This document shows positions 34,401-47,239 of a stretch of 64,000 nucleotides of DNA, piece by piece. The notes under the pieces were generated by a model. It searched no databases. It saw only the letters and a list, made by a program, of their open reading frames with translations, and was not told the DNA's origin. Each line of letters opens with the position of its first letter. Positions within the stretch are counted from its first letter, which is position 1. Origin of the DNA: Plectrocnemia conspersa (Eukaryota > Arthropoda > Insecta > Trichoptera > Polycentropodidae); the NCBI GenBank assembly GCA_009617715.1, contig VTFK01000371.1:398271-462270 (forward strand), read 5' to 3'. Position numbers and translations under genes: made by a program.

Positions 34401-37289
34401 AATTCATAGAGTAAAATTTATGTATGTATTTAAAAATATAACAGCTTTACGCCAATGAGCCCTGCACAGCAAAAATTAAACTAAACTATTTTTTTTTTAC
34501 AAAACAATTGAATCAAACTCATCTCTGATCCACTCGCTTCAAAATACTTAATCGTCTACCGATGTGACAAGGTGTCAGATATTTTATACTCTTGATTCGA
34601 GACGTCTCTGGTGCATCACAGATGCAGCAATTGCTTCGCCAATTGCATCGCTTGCATATTTGCACAAAAAAACATATTCACGCCTAGAATAAGTGAAAAA
34701 GCAAGGTAAACACACTTCAAATGTCGTTAATGCAATAGGTAGATTATAAATGTGGTTATTACGCGAGGTACGCGCATTGTCTATTGCATCTTTGATTCAC
34801 ATAAGGGTTGTTTTAATGGTTTGGTTGAATTAATAGCATTCGTAAAGCTAATAAATATTTAATATTTTATTTAAAAGCAATATTATAAAAATATTTCTCT
34901 CATACGAAAATACATATTATTTTAGATAATTAAGAATGTTGTATATTTACATAAGGAAAATTGAACACCATTAAGGAAAATTGAAATTTTAATTAATTAC
35001 ATATATTAAATTTAAATGGTACAAGTGTAAATAAATGATTTGTATCTATACGTAAGTTAATAAATAATTTTCCCAAATGTGTAAATAAATAAATAAACAA
35101 CAGAGCAAACGTTTTGCAAAAATAAATAAAATGTATATTAAAAAAAAGTACAATTGAATAAACAATTAAATATGTGTATATGGTAATATAAAATTAAATG
35201 TATGCTATTTACTTAAAGAAAATACATATTAAATTAATATATAGTCATATCAAATCGAAAAAATCGAAAATATATAATATTTAAATATTACTGTACAGAC
35301 ATTTTATTTATCGTTATTTTAATTATGAATTAATTTAATCACAGATAATTACAATTGAATAAACAACTAAATACATATGTGAATAATTATTATATATAAA
35401 TAATTACTATAAGCAAAAAATAACATATTAAATTAATGTATAAAAAGACGTATATATTTACATGTAAAATCCAAAATATCTGATACTAAAATATTAGTTA
35501 AATAAATTTTCGAATGCACATTCAAGAAAAAAGTATTGCTAGGAAATATAATTTTTAGCTATTAAGATTAAAAATTATTAATTTTCTAGTATCTTCAGAA
35601 AATTTATCATTACTTGAAAACCAGATTTTTTAAAATTTATAACAATTTAGTTAATAATATTGAATATATTTGATAATCTCAATGTTAATAATTTATAATT
35701 AAAATAACGATAAATTAAATGGTTCTACAGATAATTTAAAACGTTTTCTCTGTTGTTTATTTATTTATTTATTAATTAAGGAAAAAAAAATTCTTACTTT
35801 CGTATAAATACATAATAATAACACATCCAAAATTTTTTGTTTTTCTTTTGGTTTGTAAATATCAAAACATTCTTTATTATCTAAAATTATACGTAAATTC
35901 ATATGAAAGCAAGGTTTTTATAAATTTGCTCCCACCACATTAAAATATAATATTTATAATTTTAAAAACTGTAAAAGTTTCAGTGATTTAACAGTGACAT
36001 AACAAATAATATTCTAATTAATTGTAATGCTTATGTATTTAAATTATATTTTTGTCATTTAGAATAATTACATTTTTGTATGATATATTATCTTTAAAAA
36101 AAATCTTTTCTATCTTAGTAAATTATTGTTGATCTAATCATTCGACTCTTATTCATTTTTTCCATAAAAATATAATCATATTAATACGTAAAAACGGTAT
36201 GAAGATAAAATTAATCTTGAAAAAAAATATACCGAATAAATTTACACATGGGATGAATTACATTAGAAAGAAATACACGTAATAAAATTACCACAGCAAT
36301 AAATTTTACAATTCAGTATTTATTTTAATTTAACATTCATTAGTCCTTTAACCCTTTTAAATGTGGATATTAAATAGAAAAAACCAATATTAATAATATG
36401 CATTTTTTCCATAAATATATTTTATTAGTGATTTTAAATATATTTTTTTACGCAGACATAAAACGCTTTGTGTTTTTTATTTGATGTTTTAAATTTAAAT
36501 TTTATTTATTTTATTTTTTAAAAATTAAAATTAGTGGAATTTTTGTATTGTTCTGTATTATTTAAGTGTTTTTTTTTTTGTATATCTTACTAATCTAAAT
36601 TACTAATTTAATTGATTTTACAGAATATTTTTTTAAAAAATACACATTTTTGATATTTTATATGCACATAGAAAAGGTTTAAAATGTTACTGGACAATGT
36701 AAAATTACTTGTAAAGTTACTGGGCAATACATATATAATTTTTGCTTTGTAATTTTATCACGTATAATTTTTTATTTATTTAATGTCATGATATTTTTCT
36801 TTGAAACATTAATTTTATTTTTCTACAAATAGTAATAAAAACTTGTATTGTTCCTTCGTTAAAAAGTATTAAATATAGACAAAAAACAAAAAGTCTAAGC
36901 AATATTTATACATATTTGCTGAAACAAAATTGGCATATAAAAAAAAAGTTATCGTTTCCAATTGTTGACTCAATGATTTAAAGTCCGATGTGCTACGTTA
37001 ATTTTATTTTATTTATTTCAATAATATTTTTTAAAAGACTCTTTATCACTAAGCCGCATCTTATGAATTGATTTTTATGACTTGATAACAAACTTAATTT
37101 AAGCAAAAAATGTAAACCAGATTATTTAACTGTAATACACCAATCTTATTTTTTACAAGTATATTTTGGTTATTGCTTTATTATTTCTAAAGATAAAATA
37201 AAATGTTGTGCGTAGATGATGTATCAGATTTACCCCTGTAATGTTACAACGGTAGATTAACTTTAATACTAATATAGTAAATAAGTTTA
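34401..37289. other. Extremely AT-rich stretch
   Basis: From about 34840 to 37290 the sequence is almost pure A/T with simple AATAAATAAATAA blocks; the only element seen in it is the TTAA-bounded MITE at 36352-36678. The part at 34520-34840 is somewhat more mixed. Confidence 0.6.
36352..36678. mobile_element. TTAA-flanked piggyBac-type MITE
   Basis: TTAA at 36348-36351 and 36679-36682. Left end CCCTTTTAAATGTGGATAT and the inverted right end ACCTTTTCTATGTGCATAT agree at 15 of 19 positions. The interior is A/T-rich and non-coding. Drifted TIRs suggest an old insertion. In such AT-rich DNA the TTAA flanks alone would mean little; the paired ATGTG-containing ends carry the call. Confidence 0.5.
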
Positions 37290-37730
37290 TTTTACTATAC
37301 AAAAACATCGACCGAGCTTTACCAGTGAAAGTCCATCAAGCTTTCCGCGGTTACTATATCGTTACGTACTTGTGGAAATTCGTGCGTCGCGAAAAATATA
37401 ATATACGCCGTCAGTAAAAACGGTATTACGGCAATGTACGAAACATAAAAATAATAATATAACCGAATGGGGCGAAGTTTTCCCGGGAACCAGCTCGAGC
37501 CATTTGCCGTTGACGTTTATTCGGTTGACTGATGGTCAGTGGAAATTGTGCAAGTTTCGCCGCGGGAATTGCTCATCATCAATCCAATTCGCGACACGCT
37601 AGTGTATGAAAGTGTTATTAAAAAAGTTTTGCCGTTTGCATATTCATAAGGTTGTTGCGCGAGCTTTTTAACACGAATTTTGACCCACAGTTGAGGTACG
37701 CCCGAGAAGTTACAGGACTTTAATATATCA
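37290..37730. other. G+C-rich non-coding island
   Basis: Balanced block (37310-37700) with many CpGs, for example TTCGCCGCGGGAATTGC near 37556. No open frame of note. Candidate conserved element. Confidence 0.4.
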
Positions 37731-37959
37731 CCATGAAGGAATGATTTCTTAGGTAAAACAATAGTATCTCAAAACTACAATATGTTTTTATAATGTTTTA
37801 TCAGAACTGATTATATTTAAATACAGGTATTTTGATAATAAAAATTTAATAATCAAAAAGTTATATTTATTAAAAAAAAATATATATATATAGTTAATAT
37901 TTATGGTACTACTATTATTGATACATATTTAATTTACTAGGAAGTAAATTCATACAACA

Positions 37960-38003
37960 CGAAGCACTTCAATAACTTGATATTACATTATTGAAGTGCT
38001 TCG
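37960..38003. repeat. Hairpin with perfect 16-bp stem
   Basis: CGAAGCACTTCAATAA (37960-37975) and TTATTGAAGTGCTTCG (37988-38003) pair perfectly around a 12-nt loop. The stem is shorter than a typical pre-miRNA, so it is more likely a small inverted repeat or transposon scar. Confidence 0.85.
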
Positions 38004-38569
38004 CTTTTGGCATTACAAACCCCATTATTGTTAGTCCTTTATTAGGTATAGGGATACCCAAAAATAATGACGTCTCTTTACCATACAGTTTTTAAAAATA
38101 ATTACTTTTGAACTGTTGAGTAGTAAGTCCGTATCTCTAAGTTTTGATTTTTGTTTAATAACAAAAAAATACAGTTTTACTTAATCAGTGATTAATAGGA
38201 GAAATTTGTCATTTAATTTTTTCTTTACGGAGCTGCATATTGTATGATTTTTATATCAAAATAAATGCAACAGCTGCTCCCAAAAATATTTGTGCAATTT
38301 ATGGCAATGATATTGGATATCAGATAATGCCCGAAATGGCACAAAAAATTAAATAAGGTGTTTTTAGATATTTTTGATACAGTAATGAAATTTAAAGGAA
38401 TAAGGAATATACATGATTAATTCATTTTATGTTGTTATTTATTATGTATTAAAAATACAATCTTATTTTTATGATATTCCCCGTCCAGAACTTGATGCTT
38501 GTATACATTGTTATTTATAGCTGTTAGACATTGCGATTAAATTTTGAAACAAACACTGTATGACAAAAA
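38004..38569. other. AT-rich DNA, nothing recognised
   Basis: A/T-rich filler. Confidence 0.6.
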
Positions 38570-38770
38570 GCCTTCCCAGTCTAGCCCCATAATTCTCCCT
38601 CAAGTGTAACTCGGCCCGTCTCGGAAGTTAACCCAATGGGAATTGTTATTGTTGCAATTGTTGTGGATGTTTGGCCGAGGTGATTCCGGTGCACAGGGTG
38701 GTTTATCCGAAGCTACATCCTGACAAAAACAATGCCTTCTCCGATGTCAGATAAGCTGTAATTTAATACC
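38570..38770. other. Short G+C-rich non-coding island
   Basis: Includes CTCGGCCCGTCTCGGAAG near 38610 and GGCCGAGGTGATTCCGGTG near 38672. I compared it in mind with 5S rRNA and tRNA and it fits neither. Confidence 0.35.
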
Positions 38771-39060
38771 TAGAATCGATGACGAAATTTACTAAAGCAT
38801 TCCATTACTGAAACGTATTTCAACGATTCGTGTCACGTCAGACTTCTCTATTGCCAACGTCAAACTTTAAATAATGAATATGTAAGGTTTGATTTACCAT
38901 TTTTTATGAGCAGGGTGATCTATAAGTTACGTCACATTTTTAAAAATCATCAAATTAAATGGTATAGCAAAAGTTTTGCCTCAGAAACTGGACAATATCT
39001 TCTTTTAAAAATATAATATGATATGAAATAACAGTGGTTATTTTAATACAATTTTAATAC

Positions 39061-39125
39061 AGTAGAACCTCGGTTTACGAGTATAATTCGTTCCTAAAAC
39101 GTGATCGTTTTCAAAGCGAATTGTT
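39061..39125. mobile_element. Solo pogo/Tigger-like inverted-repeat end
   Basis: CAGTAGAACCTCGGTTTACG, directly after TA, followed by TATAATTCGTTCC, resembles the termini of pogo/Tigger-group elements (CAGT..AACCTCG). I could not find the complementary end downstream, so this is a fragment or a decayed MITE. Confidence 0.4.
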
Positions 39126-40489
39126 CCTTTAAAAAAAATAAAAACTCAAGTTGATTTTTTTTAAATCCATATATATTAATTTTACAATGATTTATATAAA
39201 ATACACGTATATTTGTATTACTTAAATATATTATAAATTTATTGACTTTATTGGTTATTTATTTTTGAATAACACTGATAGCTGAATCTCTTCTTTCGTG
39301 GAACTTCAAGAATCTGTCTTTTTCTAAATAAAATACAAAATCCTAATAAAAATACATATTTAACCAAAAAATATTGTAATTTTTAATTAAAAATTGACTT
39401 ATGGACCAGCTTGTATACATCAAACCTCAAAACACGCAAATTTGTATCATCATTCTTAGTTTTCTTTGCGTGACACTAATTTTCTATATTCGATCTGAAT
39501 ATTATTTTTTGCTTATGATTACTCTTTAATGGGCTTGTGGAGGTATATTGAATATTTTAAAATGTCTCTTCGCTCTTTCTTGGGCGAAAGACTGATAAAT
39601 AAAATCACTCTTCCTGTCCCTTTGTCTCGTTATTTTTTCAAAGGTTATAAATAAACTTCTCGCTGTGATTACTTCCAAAGAAAGTAATGAAGGGGGAAAT
39701 TAATTTCTCTCTTATTTATCAAGTTGACATTCTCATTTATTCTGGGAGCTAATTTCTTCATTTTTCGATCGAGATGAGTATTAAAAACACGGCAGATTGT
39801 TATGTAATCTTTTTACTGAGAATTAACTAAAATAGGAATAATAAATAGGTTTATTTATATAAACAGCAAAAGTTTGAGTTATTAATAATATATTGTATAT
39901 TAAAAAATACTTATTAATATTATTTTTGATTTTTAAATAAGTATGCTTAACGTATGCACATATTTCATAACAAATTTGGGTGTTTTCAAGCTAAAATAAT
40001 TCCATAATTCCATAACGATCATTGGATTTGTTCGTTGCTATTATTCAATGATTAGTATTTGGAGCAAATTATGTAATCGATCTTCATGTAATAGGAAAAG
40101 ATATTATACATATACGTAGCAATACAAATACTACTAATACATACATCCTACAAAATGACTGCAAGGCTTACTGGAGTACAATCCATATAAAGTATAAAAT
40201 AACTGTACATTTCTCTGGTACCATATATTTATCTGGATACTAATACTTGATAAACACATTATGGTATAACCAAAAGCGTTTCAAACTGCAAAATTCTTGA
40301 AATTTCTTCATATAAGAGTTAATTTATCAATCTTACTAATTCTTATTTCTAATTTATAATTATGACTTTCAGAAATACTGTCATTATCAGAGGTAATAAA
40401 CAATTTGAAATGCATTGTGTATATTATACGTATATTAGGAATATACTATATGCTTAAGCATTTCCTTAACTTTTTAATAAAAATGCGAT
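39126..40489. other. AT-rich DNA, nothing recognised
   Basis: A/T-rich, with a mildly more complex patch at 39535-39780 and no frame. Confidence 0.5.
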
Positions 40490-40770
40490 ACCTTGTTTCT
40501 CTTGGGCGCTCGAATCAAACGCTACACCGCGGGCCAAAAAAACACATTCCCTTTCAAAGTTATCTGTAAAACGTCTCCTTGTGTTTGCGCTGCAATCGCA
40601 GCGAGTTAACGCAAACAATATCAAAAGCAGGGGTTCCGTTTCGAAAATCGCTTTCGTCTTAAAGTAAATCCCAATATTTGAACTCTTCGGATACCCGTTC
40701 TATCCCCCCGTTTTCTCTTTCTCCCTGTCCTTGATTCCAATGCTTCCGTTTCGATCTTTACAACTCCTTC
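40490..40770. other. Mixed-composition non-coding island
   Basis: A C-rich top strand (CCCCCCGTTTTCTCTTTCTC near 40705) and CpGs near 40520-40620; no gene seen. Confidence 0.35.
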
Positions 40771-41258
40771 ATCTTTGTTTTGTAACTTATTTACATATAC
40801 AAACCGATTTGTTAGTCTTTGTAATATTAGTAAGTAATTTAGTAATTCCTTACAGGTTTTTATATCAAGTGATTTAGTATTTAAATATGTCTATATTATT
40901 TTCTGTCAGTCATGATTATAATATGTTAAAATTATAATAACAATGTATGGCTATTTTTATCCTTGCTTATAAAAAATATAAAACGGTTTAATATATCTGT
41001 CCACAAAATCAAGCGAATACAAAAATTGCGTTATATTTTTATAAAACATTTTGCAACGAATTTCTAGTTTTTTTTTTGCATAAAAATGTACTATATACAT
41101 ATGGGTATTTTGATATTATTTAAAATAAAATATAGAATATAAAATAGTAAGGTTGACGGATGTTGGCAGGTGTTAATTAGATAAATTAAGTCGCTGCAGT
41201 TATACCAGTTACATAGTTATTGAATGCTATGAGTGAGATCGGCGGTACAGGCGCCGCC

Positions 41259-41309
41259 GGTCGTCGTCTTCAATAGGTTGTCGTCTTCAATAGGTCGTCG
41301 TCTTCAAAT
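41259..41309 (+). repeat. 17-bp tandem repeat, three units
   Basis: GGTCGTCGTCTTCAATA, GGTTGTCGTCTTCAATA and GGTCGTCGTCTTCAAAT follow head to tail. A small minisatellite next to a G+C-rich patch (GGCGCCGCCGG). Confidence 0.9.
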
Positions 41310-41487
41310 AATAATAGGTACGAATTAACCCTTTCTATGCTAAAAATAAATATAAAAAATAGCCTGTTGCGAAATACTTCAATTAGGTTTTAAAAATTAT
41401 TCATAATATCTATTTTTAATATTTACCTGATAATTAGTCGTGTTTTTTTGCTGCTCAGTGTTGCCATATAGTGAATTTTTAGTCCAG

Positions 41488-41531
41488 GTCAAAAGCAATA
41501 AAATCGTATCATCGCGGTAAAAACGCTCGTT
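41488..41531 (+). repeat. Outlying copy of the foldback arm motif
   Basis: GGTCAAAAGCAATAAAATCG followed by AAAAACGCTCG resembles the arm of the adjacent foldback (GTCAAAAGCAATAAAATC at 41654 and GGGAACGCTCG at 41691), giving a third copy about 165 bases away. Confidence 0.6.
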
Positions 41532-41584
41532 TATATTAAGACTTTTCATAAAAATATTACGGGTGTAAAACAAATAAAGCACAT

Positions 41585-41814
41585 CTAAACCGAATTTTGA
41601 CCAATATGAGAGCGCAAAAAATAATTATCCCTTCTCAGAAGTCAAAAATCCACGTCAAAAGCAATAAAATCATGCCGTCGCCGTCGCAGTGGGAACGCTC
41701 GTTACCGAGCGTTCCCCACACCGGCACGATTTTATTGCTTTGACGTGAATTTTGCTTCTGAGAAGTGATAATTTTTTTGCGCCTCCCATTGACCAAAAAT
41801 TCAGTTTTAAATTA
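41585..41814. repeat. ~230-bp foldback (inverted-repeat element)
   Basis: The arms run from TAAACCGAATTTTGACC (41585) inward to GGGAACGCTCG (41691-41701), and from CGAGCGTTCCC (41706-41716) outward to GACCAAAAATTCAGTTT (about 41811). Shared blocks include GCGCAAAAAA, TTCTCAGAAG and GCAATAAAAT. The loop is only 4 bases. This resembles a foldback-type MITE; a target duplication was not resolved. Confidence 0.75.
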
Positions 41815-41841
41815 CATTGATCAGCCCTATTTTTATTATGT

Positions 41842-42979
<1,138 letters not shown>

Positions 42980-43400
42980 ACAAGACAGTTTTAGCGTCAA
43001 GTTGAATTATTTTCCTGACTCATGAGCGTCCGTGCGTGATGCTTTTTTATACCCCAGGTCCGAATGCTGAGACAAAAAAAACGAAAGTCATAGTATACAT
43101 ATCTGTATGTACACGGAACGGAAGTCGAGAAAGGAATATTCCGTCTGCCATTAACCTCGGTGCACCATTTTCTGCCAAAGGTCGCTTCATCATTTTTACA
43201 CGTGCCAACCATCTGGTGTCTACTGGTGCACGATAGTACCTACAATTCTAGGCCATAACTTAGAATAGTTTTACTAGCATTGTCGTAGGGGCCAGCCAAC
43301 CAGCTTTGGAGATATTTATGGGCCGCTAAGTCGTAAAGATCCCCGCGGCAGGTCCGGGAACAAAGGGGCGAGTATGGTTATTCGAAGTAGTCGTAAGGAA
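42980..43400. other. G+C-richer non-coding island
   Basis: Two overlapping short frames on opposite strands (43000-43236) with no family resemblance. CCCCGCGGCAGGTCCGGG near 43341 is strongly G+C-rich. Confidence 0.35.
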
Positions 43401-44080
43401 AATTTACCTAATCGCTTTAGAATCACAATGAAATGCTAATTTAAGCTTTAAAAATGCTTAATTCACTATATTCAATTTAGTGGGTGTACTGCAGGGAAGC
43501 TTTATATGACCGTTTCTGTTGATTTTATATCAATATATTCTAGGTAAATATATAATCATAATTAAAAACCAAATTTTTTATTTCTATTTGGTTTCTCTAC
43601 AAGAAAAGTGTGTTGAATTATAATATATATAAATACACCTTTTTTGTATTCTTATAACATATTTTATTAAATTTTACACCGTTAAATAATAATGTAATAT
43701 TTATAATTCCCTGTCGTAAATTCATTGTATGCTTTTAATTAGCATACTATAGCAGCCATATTTAATATGTTTACATATATATTAACTTGCTCATTGTCAA
43801 CTAATAAATTAGTTGAAATTTACTATAAATTTATTATTTATTATGAAAATTGTGTATATGTTCTTGAGAACACATAAAGCTAATTGTAGCTATTCATAAG
43901 GTCCTTTGTAAATAATTAATATTTGTGAAATTTTAGCACTAACACTATATGTATATAATCGCGTCAACTAATAATAAATTTACTTTTATATAAACTCTTA
44001 AGAAATATAATATTATATATTCATATATAAAATTATATAATCAATATGTAAATTGAACATCGAACAAAATTGTAACAACG
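43401..44080. other. AT-rich DNA, nothing recognised
   Basis: A/T-rich filler. Confidence 0.6.
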
Positions 44081-44460
44081 CAAAATAAGTAATTAATTAT
44101 GAAACACGGTTTTGGTTAGATCAAAGAGGAACGCATTATAATATATTAATTAAGATCGTTCCAAGTTATTCATAGTTCTAAGAAAATACTTTGTAGGAAC
44201 ATCTTAAAAGTTAATACATTTTCTAATGGGAATGATTTAATTATTTGAGTGAATAGTACACACACATAGATAGATAGATACATTTTGACGAGGCATAATA
44301 AGTAATTAATTATGAAACACGATTTAGGTTAGATCAAAGAGGGACGCATTATATATTAATTAAGATCGCTTAAAGTTATTCATAGATTTCAGAAAGACTT
44401 TGTTGGAACATCTCTAAAGTAATTTCATTTTCTAACAAAAATTAATTAATTATTTGAAAC
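44081..44460 (+). repeat. ~213-bp tandem duplication
   Basis: A unit starting AATAAGTAATTAATTATGAA near 44084 recurs near 44297 with the same downstream order: TTAGATCAAAGAG, GACGCATTATA (first copy GAACGCATTATA), TTAATTAAGATCG, AGTTATTCATAG, GGAACATCT. The copies have drifted by small indels. A (GATA)-type run (44267-44280) lies between them. Confidence 0.85.
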
Positions 44461-44853
44461 AATATACATATATAGAAGTGCTTTATTTGTGACCATTTGC
44501 TTTATTAAACATCTTAATATTGCATTTAATAAAGCTTGAGGTGTATTCTTTCATATTGCAGCTGTAAAACGATATTTTCCCCCTAATGGAATTTCGGTAC
44601 GTCACTACCCAGAGAAATACAATACTTTGTGCTACGAGTGGAAATGTCGTGTGATTGTTCCTGAAGAGAAACAAAAAAGATATTATTTTTATTATTTGCT
44701 TTATTATGTTTTCACGTTGTGTTAACAAAAAAAATTTAACATACATATAACATTGATAAATAATAATTTTAGAAATATAAAATAAATAATTCGCTAATAG
44801 TTTCTAAAGAATAGTTGAAAAAATATTTTTTAACTATCAATCATATTATTTAA

Positions 44854-44902
44854 TGGTTTGGCACACTCAGGACGCCAATTGGCGTGACCGGTTGGTAAAG
44901 TG
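44854..44902. mobile_element. 49-bp TTAA-bounded block, possible piggyBac-type end
   Basis: Between TTAA at 44850-44853 and 44903-44906 lies a G+C-rich block with the palindrome GCCAATTGGC (44873-44882). Read leftward from the right TTAA it starts CACTTTACCAACCGG, like some piggyBac-type ends. The two ends do not form a TIR pair, so this may be a solo end. Confidence 0.25.
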
Positions 44903-45005
44903 TTAAGCTTATAGACTCAATAACGCTTAATAGAGATGATAAATAAAAAGCTAAAGTTTTCCTTAATCGCTTACTTAATACATTTAAATCATTATCCATA
45001 AAGAC

Positions 45006-46118
45006 TAGAGTCTCCAATTCGAGTAATCGAGTACTCGATACTCGAGTATTTTTGTCTATTTTTCAAGTACTTGATAATCGAGTATTTTGAAAATTACTCG
45101 ATTAATACTCGAAATTAAAAAATTATGAAATATTTCAGAAACAAAAATAACTTTAACTCGGTCCGGTAAAAGTTAACGTCTTGCTTTTATTTGGCGTTTA
45201 TGCCCGAAGTCCCGAGTTAGAGCGGTTACTATCAGGTATAATTTTTTCATAGTTCCATAATTGCATAGTTCCGGTCGTCGGCTATGTTAGTGGGTACGAC
45301 GGAGAAATTTCTTTTGTGTTTTCTGTTCGACAGTCCCAACTTATCTAATTTATGGCAATGAACAATATGAAATATCAACAAAAAAATTTTTAGGTTTTAT
45401 GACTATGCAGTTGTAGCGTAAAGTGTTGTAAATTGTTTATACTGATCCCTCAGCTTAAAATATAAATCAAAACAATTGTGTGTTTTAAAGGCATTTAAAG
45501 TAAAGTCAGTTCTTGGCGAACCGTTTAGCTCTAGAGTGAAAGGGATTCACCCAAATACATCTTCGAAGGATATAGATTTAAATTCTTCGCATTAATCAGA
45601 AAGAGTAGAATATTGTATATTGTTAAGAAAAAAAATCTATTCAAGAAGAATTACAAAATGCTATGTTGTCAATAGACGAAGGAAATAAGAGAAAAGCAGA
45701 GAAGGGAATGAAAGAAGAGAACATAAAAAGAGAGTTCAAAAAATTTTATATCTATAAAAAGTGAACAGATATAAATTAGAAGTTTTATCCAACGCATTAA
45801 TGACAATAAGACCAACATCAACAGCAACAGAAAGGGTTTTTTCCATAACGGGAATAATAAAACCAAAGGTTAGCAGTAATATTAAATTCGAGACACTTTT
45901 GCATTATTGTTTTTAAAAAAAGTATGTTCGTGAAGTTAAAATAATTGTAAAATTAACATACTAAGTATTTTATTTATTTATTTATATGTGCACGAATTTG
46001 AATAATAGCTATTTTGGTACATTTGGTAAATACTCGAAAGTACTCGAGTACTCGAGTATTTTAAAATTTTAATATTCGATACTCGAGTAGTTGATGGTTC
46101 GAGTAATTGGAGACTCTA
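45006..46118 (+). mobile_element. Non-autonomous hAT element 1 (perfect TSD)
   Basis: TIRs TAGAGTCTCCAATT (45006-45019) and AATTGGAGACTCTA (46105-46118) are perfect over 14 bp. The flanking 8 bp, ATAAAGAC, are identical on both sides (44998-45005 and 46119-46126), the hallmark of hAT insertion. Subterminal zones are packed with ACTCGAGTA-type palindromic repeats at both ends. At 1113 bp only the transposase C-terminus is left, so the element depends on another copy. The intact TSD suggests a fairly recent insertion. Confidence 0.92.
45758..45916 (+). pseudogene. hAT transposase C-terminal dimerisation segment (element 1)
   Basis: The frame after a TAA reads YKLEVLSNALMTIRPTSTAT then ERVFSITGIIKPKVSSNIKF and ends LLHYCF-stop at 45914-45916. 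PTSTATERVFS...G matches the conserved dimerisation motif at the C-terminus of hAT transposases. The catalytic RNase-H-like core is absent. Confidence 0.8.
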
Positions 46119-46179
46119 ATAAAGACATACTTGATAAGTAATATACATAATAAAAAATACTTAAATACCTGTGAAAGTC

Positions 46180-46640
46180 ATCAGATAAACACGGTGCAAC
46201 ACAATGGAAGGTTGCGCAAATTATGATCTAATCCGATTTGCATTTTCAGCATGTATGAGAATGAATATATTTTTTAGTGCCACGAAACTTTACGAGGCTC
46301 TGATCGCAAATGTTGTAAACTTTCAGTGTACACGGGTCAGGTTGCAATTATCAAAATTGCCCTAAGGGAGTATCGAGCCGTAATGATGCGCTCCGCATTA
46401 CCCATAGGTAGACAGACATAAGACGGTTTCAAACTAAGGGCCAAGATACGTCGCTCCAAAGGGTAATTATTGTGGGAGAGTCGACCTCAATGACAAGTTA
46501 CTTAGCAAGGGATCGCCCTTCGAGAGTTACCGGAGTTTAAATGCTCCGTGAAAGGTTACAAGTAATTAATGCCGGCTAACGACGGGCTCATTCCACCTAC
46601 CCCAGCTACCACCCATCGTGCTTTATTAATTCGGCTAATT
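46180..46640. other. G+C-rich non-coding island
   Basis: A 450-bp block of balanced sequence just right of hAT element 1, with CpGs and TTAATTCGGCTAATTA (near 46625), a paired homeodomain-like core. No coding. Confidence 0.4.
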
Positions 46641-47239
46641 AAAATATTATCGTGCACGCTAATAAATAAATACATATTAAATGTATAGTATTTTTGATTT
46701 ACGATCCACCTGTGTGTAACGACAAAATACCACATAATTACTATATTAACGTCAAAATAATATTTTCAAAACATATTTTTTATTATGAAAGATATGTTAT
46801 TATTTATTTCTTAACTATTTTTTGAAGACACTTTGTCCTTATATTTAGTAACCAGATCAAAATTTTATAACGATGTGATAGAATTGTGTGTTTTAAATAG
46901 TCGTTTATTTTGCATTTAAATTAAAATGTGATTATATATAATTTAATTTTAATGTACAACTAAAAAATATTTTTTAGATACTTAATTAATAATTTAAATG
47001 CAAAAATAATGTAAGGGTACAGACTGCTTATTTTTTACAATAAAATAAATGAAACAGCAGTATTTCATTATATTTAATTAGCTTTTAATCTATACTTAAC
47101 TTATTTCTTATCTTCCCTAAAAGATATTTTTATACGGGAAAAATAGAGATTCAAAAATTGACTACTTCAGATAAATATATAAAGTTTTATACAACTTTTT
47201 ACATTTTAAAATTCACACATAAGCCAGATTTAGTAATTT
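46641..47239. other. AT-rich DNA, nothing recognised
   Basis: A/T-rich filler. Confidence 0.6.

Noticed and set aside
38570..38770. 5S rRNA or snRNA-like G+C-rich segment
   Set aside because: Compared with the remembered 5S and spliceosomal RNA layouts, it lacks the internal control sequence and stems.
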